In this document: positions 11,179 to 22,500 of the stretch, piece after piece | Layout of the letters: every line of letters begins with the position of its first letter | How positions within the stretch are numbered: the stretch's first letter is position 1 | Assembly: GCA_014607495.2 (NCBI GenBank) | Contig: CP053161.1 | Location: forward strand, 5,899,115-5,963,114 | Direction of reading: 5' to 3' | DNA length: 64,000 nucleotides | Source: Carposina sasakii | Lineage: Eukaryota > Arthropoda > Insecta > Lepidoptera > Carposinidae | The notes under the pieces: model-generated | The model's database searches: none | Told to the model about the DNA's origin: nothing | Seen by the model: the letters and a program-made list of their open reading frames with translations, nothing else | Program-made: the position numbers and the translations under genes

Positions 11179-12453
11179 TATTTATTTTGCAATAAAGTTT
11201 GCAAAGCGAAACTGCATGTTCTATTTCATAATTAATTCACACTTTCTATGTGCTGTTTAATTACATTTCGCACTCGCGTCGCTACGCTCGTTACACGCCA
11301 CACTGCAACGACAACCTGCGACCGAAAATAATTAATGTACTGGGTAACTGGGTACCTACTTACATACTTATTAGGCAAAATGAGATAATTTTGGACAGTT
11401 GCAAAGCATATATAAATATATAGACGAGCCGTACACTAAATTTGTTCATACTCAAATATTTGCTTAATTAGCAGACCCGAAGAGAAAAAAGCGCTTGCGC
11501 ACAGTAAAGTTTAAAATACCTACTCGTACATTTACAAATTGCTTTTTTTAATTCATTTACATGCGTCTGTCTCTCTGTCTGCGTAAATCTGTGACCGAAG
11601 TTTGCACTCGTATTTCCTGACCGCATTGCCTCGGGAACAAAAGCCTTCCCGAGGTGGTGCTAGAGCCGGCTCGCAATTACACTTGTAATAAGTAAAAACG
11701 CCCGTAAAGTTCCATTTCAGGTTTTAAAAGTTAAAAAGTCGTTTTATACTGTGCGCTTTTTGAAACTAGATAGCTGCGTGTTTTGTACTTAGTTTAATAC
11801 ATATTACAAAGTTGTAGGTTAGTAGAAAAAAGATGAATTTACAAACAATTGAGTTTATTTAAATTTATACTCAGCATGGCTTTTAGCACAATTTGTTAAT
11901 AAAAATAGATACTATCTTGCTTGTACCTATTTATTTCATAAAGATATAAGTACCATTGTTTCGAAGAAAACGTCCCATAGAACGGTTTACGGCTTAATTG
12001 GCAACTTCGCCAATACATCTTGAGCAGGTGTTAACTTACTTTCTTTAATGATCTTTATTTCAATTCCATTCCTTAATTAACCCAATTTCAATTAATGGAA
12101 ATCCTATAAAATGATGAAGCATTATTTATTAAAATACCGAAATGAGCTTCTGACCTTTACGAGTAGGTACAAAAACCGCTTTGAAATTGTGGTTATCCGA
12201 TTTTCGGAGATCACAGAATCCTGTCGAACATTTCCCAAGTACGGGGAATAATAAACCATCTGTTAGGTAACAATAGATGTTGACCTTGAAGGCTTTTACG
12301 GGAGAGTTTTCACTCGAAAGGGTAGGAAATAATTACGCTGAAGTCAGTAACCCGGGGTGTAGGTTATTGATGGGCGCGCGGCGGGGCGGCGGCGGTGCGG
12401 TATCTGGGTCAGGGCGGGAGCTGCGCGCGGCACTGCGCCCCCAGCCCGCAGCC
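11179..12453. other. intergenic DNA upstream of KCTD-like gene
   Basis: AT-rich to about 12.25 kb, without recognisable repeats or ORFs. From about 12350 it becomes strongly GC-rich (GGGCGCGCGGCGGGGCGG), most likely the 5' UTR or promoter-proximal region of the gene at 12454. An open frame continues upstream to 12277 without a stop, but I do not use it as coding. Confidence 0.5.
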
Positions 12454-13155
12454 ATGGCGGACGCGCCGGGAGAGGTCCTCGAGCTCAACGTGGGAGGCGT
12501 GCACTACGCCACCACGCGCGACACCATACAGCGCGAACCTGACTCGCTACTTGCCGCGGCATTGGCCGACAATGCTCATCCGCGCGACGCTCGCGGACGC
12601 ATATTCTTCGACCGCGACGGCGTCCTCTTCCGCTATGTGTTGGATTACCTCCGCGACGGCAGCCTCGCATTGCCAGAATGCTTTCGCGAACATCAGCGGC
12701 TCGCGAGGGAGGCGAGGCATTACCGTCTGCCGGGGCTTGAGGCAGCAGTAAAGGAAGCCGATCCGCGCCCACCGACCCGCGAACGAGGATGCATCACCGT
12801 CGGTTACCGCGGCAGCTTCGCTTTCGGAAGGGACGGCCTAGCGGATGTCAAGTTCCGGAAGCTGTCGCGTATTCTGGTGTGCGGGAAAGTGACGCTCTGC
12901 CGAGATGTTTTTGGAGAGACTTTAAACGAGTCTCGGGATCCGGACCACGGTTTGGCGGATAGGTATACGTCGCGATTCTTCCTGAAGCACTCTTTCATAG
13001 AGCAGGCTTTCGACAATCTTCAGGAGAACGGATTTAAGCTGGCTGCAAGTTGCGGCAGCGGCACTGCTGGCGGTGCAGCTGAGCTCAAACCTGGAGTCGA
13101 CTCCGAAGAGAATCGCTGGAACCACTACAACGAATTTGTGTTCGTGCGTGACTAA
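12454..13155 (+). CDS. BTB/POZ KCTD8/12/16-like protein, single exon
   Basis: A 233-residue protein. Residues about 8-100 form a T1-type BTB domain (VLELNVGGVHYATTRDT, FFDRDGVLFRYVLDYLRDG, HQRLAREARHYRLPGL). Residues about 112-232 match the second conserved domain of the KCTD8/12/16 group (ITVGYRGSFAFGRDGLADVK, RILVCGKV, GETLNESRDPD, TSRFFLKHSFIEQAFD, NHYNEFVFVRD). In mammals that group forms oligomers and acts as auxiliary subunits of GABA-B receptors; the insect role is inferred only from family. I chose the ATG at 12454 because its context is GCAGCCATGG and the BTB domain follows at once; an in-frame extension to 12277 reads through GC-rich UTR-like sequence. It is intact, intronless and much more GC-rich than its surroundings. 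The exact member (KCTD16-like versus KCTD12-like) cannot be decided by eye. Confidence 0.88.
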   Translation: MADAPGEVLELNVGGVHYATTRDTIQREPDSLLAAALADNAHPRDARGRIFFDRDGVLFRYVLDYLRDGSLALPECFREHQRLAREARHYRLPGLEAAVKEADPRPPTRERGCITVGYRGSFAFGRDGLADVKFRKLSRILVCGKVTLCRDVFGETLNESRDPDHGLADRYTSRFFLKHSFIEQAFDNLQENGFKLAASCGSGTAGGAAELKPGVDSEENRWNHYNEFVFVRD

Positions 13156-13218
13156 GCTAGTTTAGGCTTCGAATGTGTTTGAATCAGCTGAAAATAGCAA
13201 AATCGATGAAGCCTCCAC

Positions 13219-13224
13219 AATAAA
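13219..13224 (+). terminator. candidate polyadenylation signal
   Basis: AATAAA 64 bp after the KCTD-like stop codon. It is the first such hexamer; other AATAAA matches follow near 13540, so a longer 3' UTR is possible. Confidence 0.4.
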
Positions 13225-15411
13225 ATACCTAATGTTACGATAGCGGTAAAAAAAGAAATCTTTCTTTTTTTAAAAAAAAGAGGCATTATTATGGACATTT
13301 ATAAGGATGGAAGAGAATTATTTTTGTTAATTTTAAAAAATAAGTTTTAATATTGAATACTTCTTAATCCACCTTCTCTTACAAAGAGACATAATTTGAC
13401 AATGTCATAAAGTTTTTTATGTAGATACTTATTTTTATTACTGTATACCTCTGGCTGGATCGTATTATTTATTTGCATAATCTATTTTTATTGTAAAAAA
13501 AAATGTTAAATACCTAATAACATCCAAATACTTAGATAAATAAATGTTTACTTGTGATGGTAAAATGTAGATATTGAATGAGACCTTAAACTGATATAAT
13601 GTAACAAATAATTAGTCGTAATAGCATAGTTAGTTTTAAAAAGTTATCTCCTTTTAGGATTAATGATCTCGTTATTTGTGAAACACCTATTTATAATGAA
13701 TTTTTAAATTATTTTATAATATTTACCTTACTTGATATAATTATATTTCCAAAATTCGTGGGCCACCTTTTTTGATAGAACATACTTATGCCAAATTATT
13801 ATTAAATATAGAGTTTACTAGCCAATTAATGGGTTTAGTTTTTCTGTACTTTTTACATTTACCTAATTCTTATCCAAATAAACAGCATTAGTAGATAAAA
13901 TTAAATGAGTAATTCTATATTTTTATTTCTTAATAGATCACTACACAACTTCACTGATGTTTTTAAAATGCAAAATATAAGGACAGTTATAATATAAACC
14001 GTTTCAGGGTACCTATCTATGTTATTTTTATCACTTTAAATCAAATTTTATAACAATTTATTAAGTAGTTAGCGTAATATTTGATCAAATACCTACTTAC
14101 TGAATTATTCATTCTTACGTACCGAGACGATGTGTTGTGAAATTGCAAATTTATATACATGGGGTAAAACGTACATATTATTATATTCGAAAGTATTTAG
14201 AATACTTAGTTTAATTAAAAATATTAAACATAATTAACCTACAACATACTTACTCACTTCATAAAAAATGGACGCGTGTGACATGTAGCTACCTAAGATT
14301 TAATAGATTCTGCTTTAACACAGACACGCTAATATAAAAAAGCTGTGAAACATTTATCCCGAAATAAAAACAATTATTACCCCCTCAGGAAGTTTCCAAG
14401 TCCGTTAAAGTGAGAAGAATGGGCAATATTGGCAACTTTGTTGAGCCTATGTTGGCAACTCTGGCTTCTTTAGCATTACTGTTAAGGTGCGTGCACACTT
14501 ACAATGTTGGTCGTAATAAAAACTCTTATTATGTAACCAGATTTTTTAAAAATAAAAGTTAATATTTAGGTATTGTTTGTCACATCTAGTCTTCAGCTAT
14601 TTAGAACCATGTGTTATTTTATTACTATAGTACCAAAATTCACATACGCTAAAACATTGATAAAATATAGTTCATACAGATTTTTGGCAGGTCCTCTAAG
14701 GTTATTTCCAAATATATTACGAACAAAAATATTATTATTACTTATAGCAACCACGAGTGTACACGCACCCTTGTACCTAAGTTGTTTGCGTCTCGTTAAA
14801 TATCAATGAAATAGAACAGCATTTCGTCGAATTTAAACGATCGCAGGCATATCATTAGCGGTAATAATTTAGGCACATTTTTTCTTCCAACTCGGCTATA
14901 AATACCTCGTTTATGAACTTCCTGTTTTGAGAAATAGTGCGTTAGTTACGTTACTAGACGAATTTCTTTAAAATGCTTTTGACTTCGGTGACTACGAAAT
15001 AGACACAATTGATTCGTTTTTAGAAGAAAAAAATGTATTGAATACTAAATTGTACTTATCCAGGCATATTATAATGTTAGATATCTTCATGGTTGCTATA
15101 GCCATGAATTAGTGAAAAAATGTTATTTAATTGGATTAAATTCATACGAAACTTAATGTACTTTGCCAGTCCACAAAATTATTTCAGTCGACGCGATTTT
15201 AGCACCTGTTGATTGTTTGTTTACATACCCAGCTTATGTAACTAGAATTATGTAGATTTTTTGTTTATTAAATCACAATGTTATTATTTTATTACAGCAG
15301 GGTATTAATAGCTTGTTGTCATTATTTTTGTGCAATCATATAAGAATTTGTGACAATTCTATCAGGGTCCACTTGGCACTTGCACAAATGAAAATTGCCC
15401 CCTATTAATAA
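13225..15411. other. AT-rich noncoding DNA
   Basis: No gene or recognisable mobile element. It contains many short homopolymers and TAGGTA-type phrases common in this genome. A good splice-acceptor-like sequence (TTTTATTACAG) is at about 15287-15297, upstream of the possible exon at 15412. Confidence 0.5.
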
Positions 15412-15619
15412 AGAATCTATGTAAATTTGATACTGGAAAACACGGGGAATATGGAGTTGGCGAGTTTTGGCGTAGGTACAGGAATGAATGATAAGATCAA
15501 GCAAGTTACGAGTAAGTCAGACCATGGAGAAATATACATTCTCCATGAGTCAGACTTTTTATATTTGACACCTCTTCTAAAATCTCTAGGGGCGGCAGCT
15601 GCCGACAACGCCCTTATAG
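15412..15619 (+). CDS. orphan exon resembling half of a vWA domain (tentative)
   Basis: An open frame includes LASFGVGTGMNDKIKQVTSK, then a glycine/aspartate-containing stretch ending LYLTPLLKSLGAAAAD, the pattern of the C-terminal half of a von Willebrand A fold (beta strand plus GVG, helix, strand, helix). It ends at a strong donor, ATAG followed by GTAAGG (15620). The open frame reaches back to 15412 after an in-frame TAA; no obvious acceptor directly precedes it. Reading on the other strand gives no domain. It could be an internal exon of a gene whose other exons I cannot identify, or a gene relic. The family call is inference from pattern. Confidence 0.33.
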
Positions 15620-17397
15620 GTAAGGTGCAACTTATGGCTAGTTTTGAACTGGATCGAGGGAGGAAGGCCTCGAGGGAAAAAATACTGGGTATTTATAGAT
15701 ACATAAGTTAAGGGCATGAGCTATGGGTGGACCTAAGGTACTTGTACCTGCTATGTACCTACTATAGGTACCTCTACATAATCACTGTAAGCATTTTGAG
15801 GTATAAATTATTTTAGTGTAATCTTATTGATTTATAAGCATCTACGATAAACCTAATATGTACTTACTTACATTCTTAGGAAATCTTATTGTTATTTTAA
15901 ATATTTAAGTATTATCTAAATCTGGACAAAGTAAAACAGTGTTGTAACTGAACTTGATTAGGATTTCTAAAAGTATAGTTTGAGAATAAAATTTAGATAA
16001 AACTGTTTCGATTTTTTTAAACTTTTCTGTTGTGTAGGTACCTACCGCCCGCCACGTAAGGGTTATTTGTACCTACCTATGTAATAAGTAGGTACTTACA
16101 TAATGTGAAAGTTCATAAGACTGTAAAAATGTTGGTAACTCTTACGAAAAAACCTCTGAACAGATTTTGATGGAAATTGGCATTTATACAGGGTGTAACA
16201 AGAGGAGGACGCGGTGTTGAAGAGTTTGTTTGTTTAAACGCGCTAATCGCAGGAATTGTTTTTATGGTGAATAATAGTTAATTTCTAGAGGAAGCACTAA
16301 GCTACTTTATCTTAGCGTCTTATCCAGAATAGTTCTTCGTTCATGGCTAGAATCTTGTGTTTTTACACTAGAAAACCATTTATCCCCTAATAGGTTTCCC
16401 AGGAAACCAATTTACTACACGTCATAAAATCTTACGTACCGTTAACTAATTGCCTTCGACTCCTATTATTTAATTAACTAACGGCCTTTTGAAATTTTGT
16501 ACGAAAACAATTTGAAGATTAAATCTAAGAAATGCAAAAAATCTCTCATGTTCGATTATTAAAATTTGCCGTAACCATGAACAACAACGGACGTAATACT
16601 GTCAATGCACAGATTGAAGCACCGTTATGTCGGCGCGTTGCGCATGCATGCGTTTTTTCTAGTAGGCGCCGAGCTTACTATGGTTTGTATGTGTAAATTG
16701 ACACAAACGCGTACACATCCCTACTCTATGGAATATCGTTACCGAGCTTACTATGAATGCTTCACTCTGTGTATTGACAACACTCTGTCCGTTATTCTTT
16801 ATACGTTCATGGCCGTAACGGTTAAGAGTCGGTTTTTCCAATGGTCTCAGATTGCCTATCTAAAGGATAAAGTTGATGCTGTCTCTTTATCAAATTTTAG
16901 TCAACGATAGCATGTTTATCCTACAGATAGGTATTAGATATTATAAGACGACACTAATGGGTGCCTATTGTCCGTTTCATAGAATAGTTCCGATGAAGGG
17001 TGGCGCTAGTTACTGTGTGCACAGTAATCTATGTGTGTGCATGACCACATATTCTGTCACTGCATACCAAAAATGTTAGTTGGGTTAGTTAGGTGAAATC
17101 AGGCATAGGAATTAATCTATGAAACGGACTCTACCTACTTAGGTACATTTCTCTTCATGCCTATATATCTAGGTACGAAGCTTTGAACACTTGACCGCGC
17201 TGACCTAAATCGCTTGTCGATAAAGGCCGCTCAATGCTTCAACCTTCAAAGATGAATAGATAGTGAGGAGTCCCACCTTAGACCGTTAAAGTTACTGGAG
17301 AAGACTATATTATAATCTTTGCTGGATAAGTTGGCCAAGTAGGTACATAACATACCAATGTAGGTATACTTACCTTAACTGCATAAAATGGTCGCCT

Positions 17398-17554
17398 CTG
17401 ACCGTCACACTTAAACGTATATAAACTTAAAATTAAAATAGTCTGTCTCTCTATTCTTGACCATAGAATAATAAGTTCGTTATTCTATGTTCTTAACATA
17501 AATGGCATGAGACAGGAAGGGACAGGTAGGACAAATTTTAAATGTGACGGTCAG
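17398..17554. repeat. small MITE related to the one at 45412-45901
   Basis: Ends in an 18-bp inverted repeat with one mismatch (CTGACCGTCACACTTAAA and its partner at 17537-17554). The interior shares the phrase TTCTTAACATAAATGGC and GGACAGGTAGGAC with 45825-45872, so both are the same family. Confidence 0.65.
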
Positions 17555-19196
17555 GTCAGAACCGACCAGAATAGTATATAGTGTTCTGTGACCAAAATAT
17601 GTAAAGTACCTACATGAAATATAATGCAGGGCACGCCCCGTATTGCAAAAGCAATGCGTTAGAAATAAAAGTACAATTTACATAACATTAATCTCATGTG
17701 AATTTGACAAATCTACGAAAAAATTAATTACCACCTACCGCTTCTATAGGTTGGCATCATAACAAATTTGTCCCTTAACATAAAATAACATCGTCAGTAG
17801 TTGAGGAGGCTTATCTAGAAGATAAGATCATTATTAGAATGGTAAACTAAACACGAAAGCTAACCCATGAAAATTACTCAAGTAAATTGAAAGAAACAAC
17901 ATATAAAGTAATGATAACAAAAAGTATTTATTTTATACTCTGGGATTTGTGGTATAGTATACCTATATATACATATACATGGTGGTATACACAGAGATAG
18001 TGGTATACGACCTACCTAAGTAAAAGCTATTTTCATAGAAAACGTAAAAATAATACCTAACTTTAAATAAGTAACAAATATGAATTCGACTTATGACTAG
18101 CGTTACCATATTTCGTATTTCGCCTGTGATTTCAGTGGTTTTTTTAAGCTTTTTTTGGGGTTTCGAACTCGTGACTGCCCATCACTTCGTAGGTACACGT
18201 AAACTTAATGAGAATATCATACCCGATTTTCGGTTCCCGTGAGAATGACAATAAATGAACATAGAGTATGATATGAAACAATATGAAAACTGAAGGGCGT
18301 AGGTAGGTACTTATGTATATTTTACAGGTAAGCAGTTTAATTAATGCAGAATTCACAAAGATAACGGTTCAGTGAACAGGAACAGCGGCTACCTCTGTTC
18401 TTCCCTTTGATCATAAATAAAAGGGTTGTGCGGATGCCCAAAAATATTCATAGCCATTTGCACTCTGATGGACCCTGTACTGGCCTACATAATTTAGATT
18501 TTTATAGAATCACGCGCAAAATAAGTAAAAATTTACCTACAGGAGGGAAACCTAACGCGACCAGAAGTCCCGTTTTGAACGGGACAGTCCCGTTTTCCAG
18601 TTATCTGTCCCGGTGTCCCCGAGATGGACTGCGGGACGCAAAATTGTCCCGTTTTCAGAGACCGCCCAAAAATTTGTGTAGTTAGTAGACGGCCGGCCAC
18701 TTTTTAACTTGATGGAATGGAATGTTTTATAATAAATTACGCCATTTCGTAATAAAAAATTTGGTGCGCCAATTGTAGCCGCCCCACTCCGCGAATCCTG
18801 CTTTCTGTATCAGGGACGTAGCTACGCCACATCAGGCGTACCTAATAATGATAAGGCGCCCCCTGGCTGTTCGAACATGTGTAAGCAAAAGTAATGATTC
18901 TTGTGTGAGAATACTAAAATATATTGTAAAAATGCTATTAAAAAAAAAAATCGAAGCTTTAACTGATAAATGGTAAGTAATTCTCGTTCGCTTCGCCTGC
19001 ATCACCATTTCCATGATGCATTAGCGATCGTCCCAAATTCTCGATAGAGCCTGCATTTAAAATGACAACTTGTGTGCCAAAAACTGTAAAATTTCGCGCT
19101 CGCTTCGCTCGCGCTTTTATTTTTCTTTACATATATTTTAACACATTCAGTGCCAGTGACTACGTATTACATATAACTTTTAAAAAGTGTTGTTTT

Positions 19197-19235
19197 AAGG
19201 GTTCCGTACCTCAAAAAGTAAAAACGGAACCCTTA
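19197..19235. repeat. short palindromic interspersed repeat (GGGTTCCGTAC type)
   Basis: Reads GGGTTCCGTACC...AAAACGGAACCC, a near-palindrome. A longer relative is at 41937-42060 in Letm1 intron 4. I recognise the phrase as common in moth genomes. Confidence 0.5.
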
Positions 19236-19517
19236 TAACTTTATAAGCCAACGAAATCTTATACATCCGCTAATGCCGCAAATTTTCGACATTCGCAAGG
19301 GAATCAAAATCTAAACAATACTTATCGTGAACTTAGAACCTTGAAATTTGGTACGAAGCAACGTCATATAGCACAGATAAGGAAAAATTGCGAAAACCGC
19401 AATTTTTTTGTTAAATTATATAATAAAACAGGTATATAGCGTTAAGTACTATCGAGAGGTTCGTGCTTGTCCCAATGATCTAAAAATATTACGACTTTTG
19501 CATATTCAGCGTTATAT

Positions 19518-22500
19518 CTAACCAACAACAGACTCGGCATCATGCAATTTTTTAAACACATTCTCTTTATAATACTTCAACTCCTTTATAGACTCCATTA
19601 TATCATCTAATGTCCTATGTTTGAACATTTTCGGTGGTTGTTTCTCATATTCCTCAGGATACCATCTTCGAGCTAGCTCCTTTACAGAACTTACGTCAAT
19701 AATCCTATAGTGCAAATAATCATTAAAGTTTGGCATATATTTGTTAATGAATAAACGGTCCATGTAAACGCTGTTGCCGCCAAGTGGACACTTCTTTTTC
19801 GGCACATGCACACTGACGAACTTGAGCACGCGTTGCTCTGCGTCTTGAAGGGTGATTTTCGATTTTCTGCTCGCCTCAGTCAGTCCACTCTGTAAGAAAC
19901 AAGCATTGTTACATTTCTAAGCACTTACATATCAAATACCATGTCAGCCCGTGGGTATCGTACGAGGCGATTAAGGATTTTTGGGAGGTAGGCAGCAGCG
20001 CTTCCCGTGTTAAAAACATAGTCCATAATTTTTTTAAAACGAAAAACCGACTTCCTCCCAAAACTCGAGCTTACTAAAGTAAAATTTAACTAAAGGGCAA
20101 ATACGAGTATATATTGCGTTAAGCCGTGTACGAAGTTTAGGAGGCATAATATTATCAGATTTATATAATTTTTATATAAAATAGGCCACATGACAAAAGA
20201 GAAAAAGGACTAGGCTTCGAAACTTTACGTCTGACAATATGATGATTATGATGATAATGATGACCTCCGATCAATTTCGGTCATGGCGACCACTTCTAAT
20301 CCTAGATATTACTAAGTTGGCGTTCATGCTCTCGGAGATGGCTTACATTTACATAGCCAATCTTCGCCCTGAACGCCCGCGCACACAGAGGACAGGTTAG
20401 TGCGCCATTATTGTATTATAGATAATGGCAGCAGGAGGACGAGTCTTTAGTTCATCACGTTTAGCGTCAAGGTCAGCCTGACGCTGCTCCTCGAACTCGT
20501 GTACTTGCTTTATCACCGTCCTGCGCCACTCTGGTCGTTGTGCTGACAAAACTTCCCATTTAGATGGATCTATATTGCATCTCTTCATATGTCTTTTCTG
20601 AACATCTTTGTATCTGAGTATCTGTTGCCCGTCGCGTTTCCGCTTGCCCTCCTCCAGTTCAGAAAAGAAGATGCGCTTAGCCAATCTCTCCTCCGCCATA
20701 CGAGACACATGACCGCACCACCGAAACTGCCGACGCATTAAGTAGGCCTCAATGGCACTTACATTGGCTCTTCGCAATACTTCGGTATTACGCACTCGGT
20801 TGGACCATCTGATTCTCATGATGGATCGGAGGCACTTGAGGTGGAATCGATTCAGAGTGCGTATGTGGCGACGGTACATGCACCACGACTCGGAGGAATA
20901 TAAGAGATTTGGCAGCACAACAGCCATGTACACACTTATTTAGGCAACATATAATTACACTCCTTCTTCCTGCCCTGTTCCCAATCATTTGGGGTCGGTG
21001 CAATATGTAGGTACTCTTTTTTCATTCATCCCTATTATCCGTCATCTCGTTATTCTCATGTCTACCTCTTCCTCTATAACCATCTTACTTCGGACACGGC
21101 TTAACGCAACATATAATTTCATGACTTAACACAATTATCTTCATCTTCATAAGCCTATTGCAGTCCATTACTGGACGTAGGCCCCCCCCCTGCCATAAGG
21201 GGATTTTGTTACTAAAAAGTTCCACTATCTGTTTTTCGGCGGCTCCATCATCAGACCCTCGTTTCCTTTATATTATGTGTAGCTGACCAAAATTCTCTAT
21301 AAAAATCTAAAAACGGACTACTCGTGCCTTTTATATTTGAGGATATCCCTAGATTCCTTAGAGATTCCATCATCAGATGTTATGTTTTATATGTAGGTGA
21401 TCAAAACGCTCAGTAAAAGTATAAAAACAGACTACATGTGCCTACAATATTCGAGGATTGCCCTCGATTTCTCCAAGATCCCATCATCAGATCCTGATAT
21501 GGTGAATATGGGACCAACCTGGAAGTATACCATGACCAACTATAAAAAAAAAATTGAAATCGGTTCATAAATGACGGAGTTCTGAGGTAACACACATAAA
21601 AAATAAAAATAAAAATAAAAAAAAACATACAGACGAATTGATAACCTCTCTTTTTGAAGTCGGTTAAAAATACAAACTGCGGTCACCAACCCGCCTGCCC
21701 AGCGTAGTGACTATGGGCAAAAACCCCCTATGGCAGTGCAGACTTGTGACGTGCCCTAGGGAAGGCCTACGTCCAGAAGTGGACTGCAAATACTGCAATA
21801 GGCTGGTGACAACCTATCAAATGCTAATGGAATGAGTGACTAGAGGTGGGTAGCAACGAATCCCGTGTTCACAACATAGCACGAAAATCACATTGCTGTT
21901 GAGTTACTGGGGGTAAAAATTCTATGGCAGACAATGGCAGTAGCCTTTATACCTGCGATGCAAGTGCTTTAGCCACCGAGCGTAGAGGTAATATAACTCT
22001 AATTAACTCCATTTGCTAACCTAGAAGTGTCTTTACAGTTTATATTATATGACATTTTTTATGTTGACTACACACGCGGTCGAAAACAAAACTACAGTAG
22101 TTACCGCGATATAACACAACGGAAGGGAACAAACTAAATACAAGTATACTCGTACATGAAGCGCGTCAAGTTTTGTGCATGGCAAAAAATTGGGGCACGA
22201 TTGGTCGGAAGACTTAAAATATCTATGAAATATTCGAAGCATTCGAATTCCTTCCTTTGCGAGTTCTTAAAGCCATTCAAAAAATCCCGGCAATAAACAT
22301 CAAAGGCATTTTTAACGAGTTTTCATAGTCTTTTATGCCTTGTCTAGTCTGGCTGGTAGATATATCTTATATATAAGTAGATAGTTTGGTACAAACCAGA
22401 TACCTACGAAGAGATGAACCTATGGAGGAAGAGAAGGGACCCAATTGACGTAATATTGCTACCGTCACTGTATTTCAAGTAGCGCAGTATGTACCAATCA

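Larger units (their letters stand above)
15620..19517. other. intergenic DNA with scattered repeat pieces
   Basis: About 16200-16260 has a worn Lep1-like fragment (GAAGAGTTTGTTTGTTT then AAACGCGCTAATCGCAGGAA). 17398-17554 is a short MITE (separate entry). About 18560-18660 is a cluster of TCCCGTTTT/AACGGGAC words with a small palindrome. 19197-19235 belongs to a GGGTTCCGTAC repeat also seen at 41937. Near 19113-19120 the plus strand reads TTTTATTT, so the minus strand offers AATAAA downstream of REXO2. No gene is supported. Confidence 0.5.

Noticed and set aside
12277..12453. N-terminal extension of the KCTD-like protein
   Set aside because: The frame is open, but the peptide is unlike the family and the ATG at 12454 has a much better start context.
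16605..17079. Two short overlapping open frames
   Set aside because: No domain, no codon bias and no splice context; AT-rich chance frames containing small duplicated words.
18560..18660. TCCCGTTTT/AACGGGAC cluster as a transposon end
   Set aside because: I found no partner inverted repeat or target duplication nearby, so it stays an unexplained word cluster.
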